NCBI GenBank assembly: GCA_030535395.1
Contig: JAUNLK010000010.1
Coordinates: forward strand, 1-64,000
Length of the DNA: 64,000 nucleotides
Origin: Tissierellia bacterium
GTDB lineage: Bacteria; Bacillota; Clostridia; Tissierellales; Peptoniphilaceae
Direction: 5' to 3'
The notes under the pieces are model-generated. The model saw nothing but the letters and a program-made list of their open reading frames with translations. It was not told where the DNA came from and did not search any database. How positions within the stretch are numbered: the stretch's first letter is position 1; each line of letters begins with the position of its first letter. This document shows, one piece after another, positions 59,679 to 64,000 of the stretch. The translations under genes and the position numbers were made by a program.

Positions 59679-62600
59679 TTGGGTGAACACGAAATTTTTC
59701 ATTCGATAAAAATTGGACTGGCTTCCCCGGAAAAGATTCGTGAATGGTCCTTCGGTGAGGTGAAAAAACCGGAGACCATCAACTACCGAACCTTAAAACC
59801 GGAAAAGGAAGGTCTTTTCTGCGAAAAAATCTTCGGACCCACCAAGGACTGGGAGTGTTCCTGCGGGAAGTACAAGCGGGTGCGCTACAAGGGTGTGGTC
59901 TGCGAAAAATGTGGCGTTGAAGTCACCAAATCCAAGGTCCGGAGGGACCGCATGGGCCACATTGAGCTGGCGGCCCCCGTCTCCCACATCTGGTACTTTA
60001 AGGGGATCCCCTCCCGCATGGGTCTGGCCCTGGACATGAGTCCCAGGGCCCTGGAGAAGGTCCTCTACTTTGCATCCTACATTGTGACCTATGTGGAGCC
60101 CGGACAGACCAATCTCTACGAAAAGCAGCTCCTCACCGACGCCGAGTACCGGGAGTACAAGGCCGAGTATGGGGACAAATTCGAAGCGGCCATGGGGGCC
60201 GAGGCCATTCGGGACATTCTCCGGAAAATTGACCTGGACGCCGAGAGTGAAGACTTAAAGGAGCAGCTGGAGGATGCCACTGGCCAAAAGCGGGTGCGGA
60301 TCTCCCGCCGCCTGGAGGTCATCGAGGCCTTCCGCCAGTCCGGCAACAAGCCCGGGTGGATGGTCCTGGACGCCGTGCCGGTGATTCCCCCGGATCTCAG
60401 ACCCATGGTCCAATTGGACGGGGGGCGCTTCGCCACCAGTGACCTCAACGACCTCTACCGGAGGGTCATCAACCGGAACAACCGTCTGAGAAAGCTCCTG
60501 GACATCAACGCTCCTGAAATCATCGTCCGCAATGAAAAGCGGATGCTCCAGGAGTCGGTGGACGCCCTCATCGACAATGGTCGCCGGGGCCGTCCCGTCA
60601 CGGGGCCGGGGAACCGTCCCCTGAAATCCCTCTCCGAGATGCTCAAGGGGAAACAGGGTCGCTTCCGTCAAAACCTCCTGGGAAAACGGGTGGACTACTC
60701 CGGCCGTTCCGTAATTGTGGTGGGCCCAGAGCTGAAGTTCTATCAGTGTGGTCTGCCCAAGAATATGGCACTGGAGCTCTTTAAGCCCTTCGTCATGAAG
60801 GAACTGGTGGCCCGGGAACTGGCCCACAATATCAAGAGCGCCAAGCGCATGGTGGAGCGGGTGAGCCCCGAAGTTTGGGATGTACTGGAAGAGGTCATCA
60901 AGGACCACCCCGTCCTCCTCAACCGGGCCCCCACCCTTCACCGTCTGGGGATCCAGGCCTTTGAGCCGGTGCTGGTAGAGGGAAAGGCCATTAAGCTCCA
61001 CCCCCTCTCCTGTACCGCCTACAATGCCGACTTCGACGGAGACCAAATGGCCGTCCACTTGCCCCTCTCCACTGAGGCCCAAGCGGAGGCCCGCCTCCTC
61101 ATGCTCTCCACCAACAACATCCTGGCCCTCAAGGACGGCAAGCCCATTGCCACCCCCTCCCAGGACATGGTGCTGGGGAGCTACTACCTCACCATGGACC
61201 GGAAGGAACCCATGAAGGGGGACGGCATGATGTTCCGAGACATCGAGGAGATGATGCACGCCTACTACACCGGCCACCTCCACCTCCACAGCAAGGTCAA
61301 GGTGCGCCGCTTTGCCGACGAAAACGACACCCGGGGCAAAATGGTGAGCTCCTCTGTGGGCCGCTTCCTCATGAATGAGTACATTCCCCAGGATCTGGGC
61401 TTTGTGGACCGGGATGTGGACCCCTACAGTCTGGAAATCGACCGCATCATCGACAAAAAGCTCCTGGGCAAAATCATCGAGCGGGTCTACCACCTCCACG
61501 ACAATTTGGAGACCGCCCAGTTCTTGGACGGCATCAAGGCCATGGGCTATCACTACTCCACAGTGGGGGCCATCTCCATCTCCATGGGGGACGTGGCCGT
61601 GCCCGAAACTAAGCCCGAGCTTCTCAGAGAAGCCGAGGACGAGGTGGACAAGTACGAGAAGGCCTTCCGTCGGGGACTCATCTCCGATGACGAGCGCTAT
61701 GAGCGGGTCATCGACATTTGGAACCAGGCCACCGATCGCCTGACCAATGAGGTCATGGCGGACTTTGGCTATCTCAACAGCATCTTCATCATGGCCGACT
61801 CCGGGGCCCGGGGTTCCAAGAACCAAATCCGTCAGCTGGCGGGGATGCGGGGCCTCATGGCCTCCCCCTCCGGGCGGACCATCGAGGTGCCCATTACCTC
61901 CAACTTCCGGGAGGGCCTCACGGTACTGGAATTCTTCATGTCCACCCACGGTTCCCGGAAGGGTCTGGCAGATACGGCCCTTCGTACCGCCGACTCCGGA
62001 TACCTCACCCGCCGTCTGGTCGACGTGTCCCAGCAGGTCATTGTCACTGAAGAGGACTGCGGCACCGAGGACTATCTGGTGGCCCACAGCTTCAAGGACG
62101 GCCGAGAAGTCATCGAGGACTTGAAGGACCGCATCGACGGCCGCACCGCCTTTGAGGACATCGTCCACCCCGAGACGGGGGAGATCATCGTCCACCAAGA
62201 CGAGATCATCTCCGTCCACAAGGCCGAGGAAATTGTGGCCAGCGGCATCGAAGAAGTGAAAATTCGCTCCGTCATGGGCTGTAAGAGTGAGCACGGGGTC
62301 TGCGCCAAGTGCTATGGCCAAAACCTGGCCACGGGCCGTCCCGTGGGCATTGGAGAGGCAGTGGGGGTCATTGCCGCTCAATCCATTGGGGAGCCCGGCA
62401 CCCAGCTGACCATGCGGACCTTCCACACCGGTGGGGTGGCGGCGGCCGCCGACATCACCCAAGGTCTGCCCCGGGTAGAGGAGCTCTTCGAGGTGCGAAA
62501 ACCCAAGGGCCTCGCCGTCATTGCCGAAATCGACGGCACCGTGGAAATTAAGGAAAATGGGAAGAAGCGAGAAGTCGTGGTCACAGGAGACGACGGCAAT

Positions 62601-63233
62601 AGTGAATCCTACAATATCGTCTACGGCGCCCGGATCAAGGTGAAAGAGGGGGACCGAGTGGAGAAGGGCGACGAGCTCACCCAAGGTTCCGTCTATCCCC
62701 AAGACCTCCTGAGGGTCAAGGGAGAACTTGGCGTACAGGAGTACATTGTCAAGGAAGTTCAGCGGGTCTACCGCCTCCAAGGGGTAGAAATCAACGACAA
62801 GCACATCGAAGTCATCGTCCGTCAAATGATGGGCCGGGTGCGCATCGAGGACAGTGGCGATACACAACTCCTCCCCGGCTCCATGGTGAGCAAGGTGGAA
62901 TTCGAGCGGGTCAACGAGAAGATGGAGGCGGAGGGAAAACTCCCCGCCACGGGAGAGGCCACCCTACTGGGGATCACCAAGGCCTCCCTGGCCACGGACT
63001 CCTTCCTCTCGGCGGCCTCCTTCCAGGAGACCACCCGGGTCCTCACCGATGCGGCCATCAAGGGAAAGCAGGACTACCTCAAGGGCCTAAAGGAAAATAT
63101 CATCATCGGACAACTCATCCCGGCAGGGACCGGAGTCCGCACCAACTCGGAAGTCTATCTCAAAAAGAAAGACCTCCGTTCCCCGGAATACTTCACCCGT
63201 CCAGAGGAGGAGGAAACGGTGGAGGGACTCTAG
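59679..63233 (+). CDS. rpoC: RNA polymerase beta' subunit
   Basis: A 1184-residue beta' subunit. Zinc-ribbon cysteines lie in W-E-C-S-C-G-K and V-C-E-K-C-G, the catalytic N-A-D-F-D-G-D-Q-M is intact, and the second Cys cluster ([11 protein letters not shown]) is present before the trigger loop and C-terminal part. The start is a TTG at 59679 with AAAGGAG eight bases upstream; no ATG is near. Ends at a strong terminator, so rps/fus genes of the str operon do not follow. Confidence 0.99.
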   Translation: MGEHEIFHSIKIGLASPEKIREWSFGEVKKPETINYRTLKPEKEGLFCEKIFGPTKDWECSCGKYKRVRYKGVVCEKCGVEVTKSKVRRDRMGHIELAAPVSHIWYFKGIPSRMGLALDMSPRALEKVLYFASYIVTYVEPGQTNLYEKQLLTDAEYREYKAEYGDKFEAAMGAEAIRDILRKIDLDAESEDLKEQLEDATGQKRVRISRRLEVIEAFRQSGNKPGWMVLDAVPVIPPDLRPMVQLDGGRFATSDLNDLYRRVINRNNRLRKLLDINAPEIIVRNEKRMLQESVDALIDNGRRGRPVTGPGNRPLKSLSEMLKGKQGRFRQNLLGKRVDYSGRSVIVVGPELKFYQCGLPKNMALELFKPFVMKELVARELAHNIKSAKRMVERVSPEVWDVLEEVIKDHPVLLNRAPTLHRLGIQAFEPVLVEGKAIKLHPLSCTAYNADFDGDQMAVHLPLSTEAQAEARLLMLSTNNILALKDGKPIATPSQDMVLGSYYLTMDRKEPMKGDGMMFRDIEEMMHAYYTGHLHLHSKVKVRRFADENDTRGKMVSSSVGRFLMNEYIPQDLGFVDRDVDPYSLEIDRIIDKKLLGKIIERVYHLHDNLETAQFLDGIKAMGYHYSTVGAISISMGDVAVPETKPELLREAEDEVDKYEKAFRRGLISDDERYERVIDIWNQATDRLTNEVMADFGYLNSIFIMADSGARGSKNQIRQLAGMRGLMASPSGRTIEVPITSNFREGLTVLEFFMSTHGSRKGLADTALRTADSGYLTRRLVDVSQQVIVTEEDCGTEDYLVAHSFKDGREVIEDLKDRIDGRTAFEDIVHPETGEIIVHQDEIISVHKAEEIVASGIEEVKIRSVMGCKSEHGVCAKCYGQNLATGRPVGIGEAVGVIAAQSIGEPGTQLTMRTFHTGGVAAAADITQGLPRVEELFEVRKPKGLAVIAEIDGTVEIKENGKKREVVVTGDDGNSESYNIVYGARIKVKEGDRVEKGDELTQGSVYPQDLLRVKGELGVQEYIVKEVQRVYRLQGVEINDKHIEVIVRQMMGRVRIEDSGDTQLLPGSMVSKVEFERVNEKMEAEGKLPATGEATLLGITKASLATDSFLSAASFQETTRVLTDAAIKGKQDYLKGLKENIIIGQLIPAGTGVRTNSEVYLKKKDLRSPEYFTRPEEEETVEGL

Positions 63234-63249
63234 TGCCCATCCAGAGGCA

Positions 63250-63275
63250 AAGCTCGGCTCAGGCCGAGCTTTTTT
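63250..63275 (+). terminator. rpoC terminator
   Basis: AAGCTCGGC/GCCGAGCTT hairpin with a TCAG loop and T-run. Confidence 0.92.
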
Positions 63276-63314
63276 GCTGGAAAAAATTGAAAGAAATGGA
63301 TTTTCACAGGGGTG

Positions 63315-63343
63315 TTGACAATAAATTAATTTGCCACTAAAAT
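63315..63343 (+). promoter_or_regulatory. Promoter of bioY
   Basis: TTGACA (63315-63320), 17-base spacer, TAAAAT (63338-63343). Confidence 0.78.
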
Positions 63344-63344
63344 G

Positions 63345-63375
63345 TTAGTTAACAGTAATACATATTGTCAACTGA
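63345..63375 (+). promoter_or_regulatory. Candidate BirA operator at bioY
   Basis: Inverted half-sites TTAGTTAACAG (63345-63355) and TTGTCAACTGA (63365-63375) cover the expected transcription start; the TATTGTCAAC part is also an exact inverted copy of GTTGACAATA (63314-63323) in the -35 region. GTTAAC-type half-sites resemble the Gram-positive BirA box. Confidence 0.5.
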
Positions 63376-63390
63376 CCCGAGGGGGAATCT

Positions 63391-63939
63391 ATGAATACCA
63401 AATCACTGACGGCCATGGCGCTATTTTTGGCCCTCATCATCATCTCTGGACTCTTTGCCATTCCGCTGCCCGCCATAGGGCTGCCCATTGTGCTGCAAAA
63501 TATGTTCTGCATGCTCTCCGGCGGCCTCCTGGGAGGCAAGCGGGGCCTTGTGGTGGTCCTGGTCTTTTTGCTCCTGGCCTTTTTAGGCTTTCCGGTCCTG
63601 GCCGGGGGCCGGGGGGGCGCTGCCATCTTTGCAGGGCCCAGTGGGAGCTTTCTGGCGGGCTACGCCCTCTCCGCTCTGCTCTGTGGCCTCGCCCTGGAGC
63701 GGGTGGGGGACGGGGGCTATCTCAAGACCTTCGTCATCTACTTTCTCCTGGGGGTGCTGGTCATTGATGCCATGGGCCTCATCTCCATGGCCACGGTGGG
63801 GGGCCTGGGCCTTACAGGGGCTTTGAAGGCCGTGGTGGTCTTCCTCCCAGGGGACACCTTAAAGGGCGTCCTCGCCGCAGTGCTCACGGTAAAACTCAAA
63901 AGAAACAGGGGCTGGACCCAGTGGGCCCAGACCCAGTGA
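63391..63939 (+). CDS. bioY: Biotin transporter BioY
   Basis: A 182-residue S-component for biotin uptake of the ECF class. Six hydrophobic helices and the family motifs V-L-Q-N-M-F-C-M-L-S-G-G-L-L-G-G-K-R-G and G-R-G-G-A-A-I-F-A-G-P-S-G-S-F-L-x-G-Y are visible; the C-terminal block F-L-P-G-D-T-L-K also fits. GAGGGGG precedes the ATG. No EcfA/T genes follow, so it would use shared energising subunits. Together with the operator-like repeats this indicates a biotin-dependent cell. Confidence 0.97.
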   Translation: MNTKSLTAMALFLALIIISGLFAIPLPAIGLPIVLQNMFCMLSGGLLGGKRGLVVVLVFLLLAFLGFPVLAGGRGGAAIFAGPSGSFLAGYALSALLCGLALERVGDGGYLKTFVIYFLLGVLVIDAMGLISMATVGGLGLTGALKAVVVFLPGDTLKGVLAAVLTVKLKRNRGWTQWAQTQ

Positions 63940-64000
63940 GGCCCCTTGGGCAAACCAAGCTGGATCCAAAACATTCATCCGAAAAAATTTCCTGGAAAAT

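Overview
The window is a gene-dense chromosomal segment of a low-redundancy, fairly GC-rich, Gram-positive-type anaerobe, most likely a Bacillota member of the Clostridia/Tissierellia side (an inference from gene content, not from a phylogeny). Pointers are two T-box leaders (serS, ileS), a yybP-ykoY riboswitch, strong Shine-Dalgarno sites, intrinsic terminators after most units, a DegV protein, BioY, an SLH-anchored surface protein, Fe-S aldo/keto reductase, and a glutamate dehydrogenase whose codon usage looks as selected as that of EF-Tu and the ribosomal proteins, which suits an amino-acid fermenter. No rRNA, tRNA, CRISPR array, insertion sequence or prophage structural gene was seen.

Layout. 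1-8.7 kb: a DUF454 membrane protein; a minus-strand envelope/redox group (stalk-domain protein, lipoprotein, aldo/keto reductase); then cca, glmM-degV and a solitary tuf, followed by a 3' remnant of a D-Ala-D-Ala carboxypeptidase. 8.7-21 kb: CorC/HlyC-type CBS protein, T-box-serS, Mn riboswitch plus P2-type cation ATPase, M19 dipeptidase converging with a UvrD-like helicase, PAP2 phosphatase, nitroreductase-like protein and a P1B Zn/Cd/Pb-type ATPase. 21-29.7 kb: TPR protein-map-MATE, cyclophilin, M16C metallopeptidase (minus), a homoserine-dehydrogenase-like SAF oxidoreductase and an Rrf2 regulator. 29.7-36 kb: T-box-ileS (type 2, GXHH signature), histidine phosphatase, D-cysteine desulfhydrase-like enzyme and gdh. 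36-44 kb: a 1710-residue SLH-anchored PHP-hydrolase, a GntR regulator coupled to a HEPN/PD-(D/E)XK double-nuclease protein, and rplM-rpsI. 44-50.6 kb: ABC exporter, the overlapping tdk-psuK-psuG salvage operon and rodA. 50.7-54 kb: a five-gene minus-strand XRE-ImmA/IrrE-PolY-YolD-unknown operon. 54-64 kb: queG, nth, rpoB-rpoC with a structured leader, and bioY.

The two accessory systems that deserve attention are (i) the LexA-less, IrrE/DdrO-like damage-response cassette at 50.75-53.93 kb, whose promoter carries one copy of a near-perfect palindrome in its -35/-10 spacer and a second copy 95 bp away next to the Shine-Dalgarno site, and which ends in a small uncharacterised gene; and (ii) the two-gene GntR/HEPN-REase unit at 41.5-43.1 kb, which looks like a compact, metabolite- or repressor-controlled dual nuclease. 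Other points of interest are the Mn-riboswitch-controlled ATPase, the predicted mupirocin-insensitive IleRS2, the attenuator-like rpoB leader, the detached rpoBC and tuf loci, and the surface-anchored PHP protein.

The housekeeping genes are arranged in short, mostly overlapping units. Many of their promoters are extended -10 elements (TGN-TATAAT) with little or no -35 match; strongly expressed genes (tuf, rplM, serS) have normal -35 boxes.
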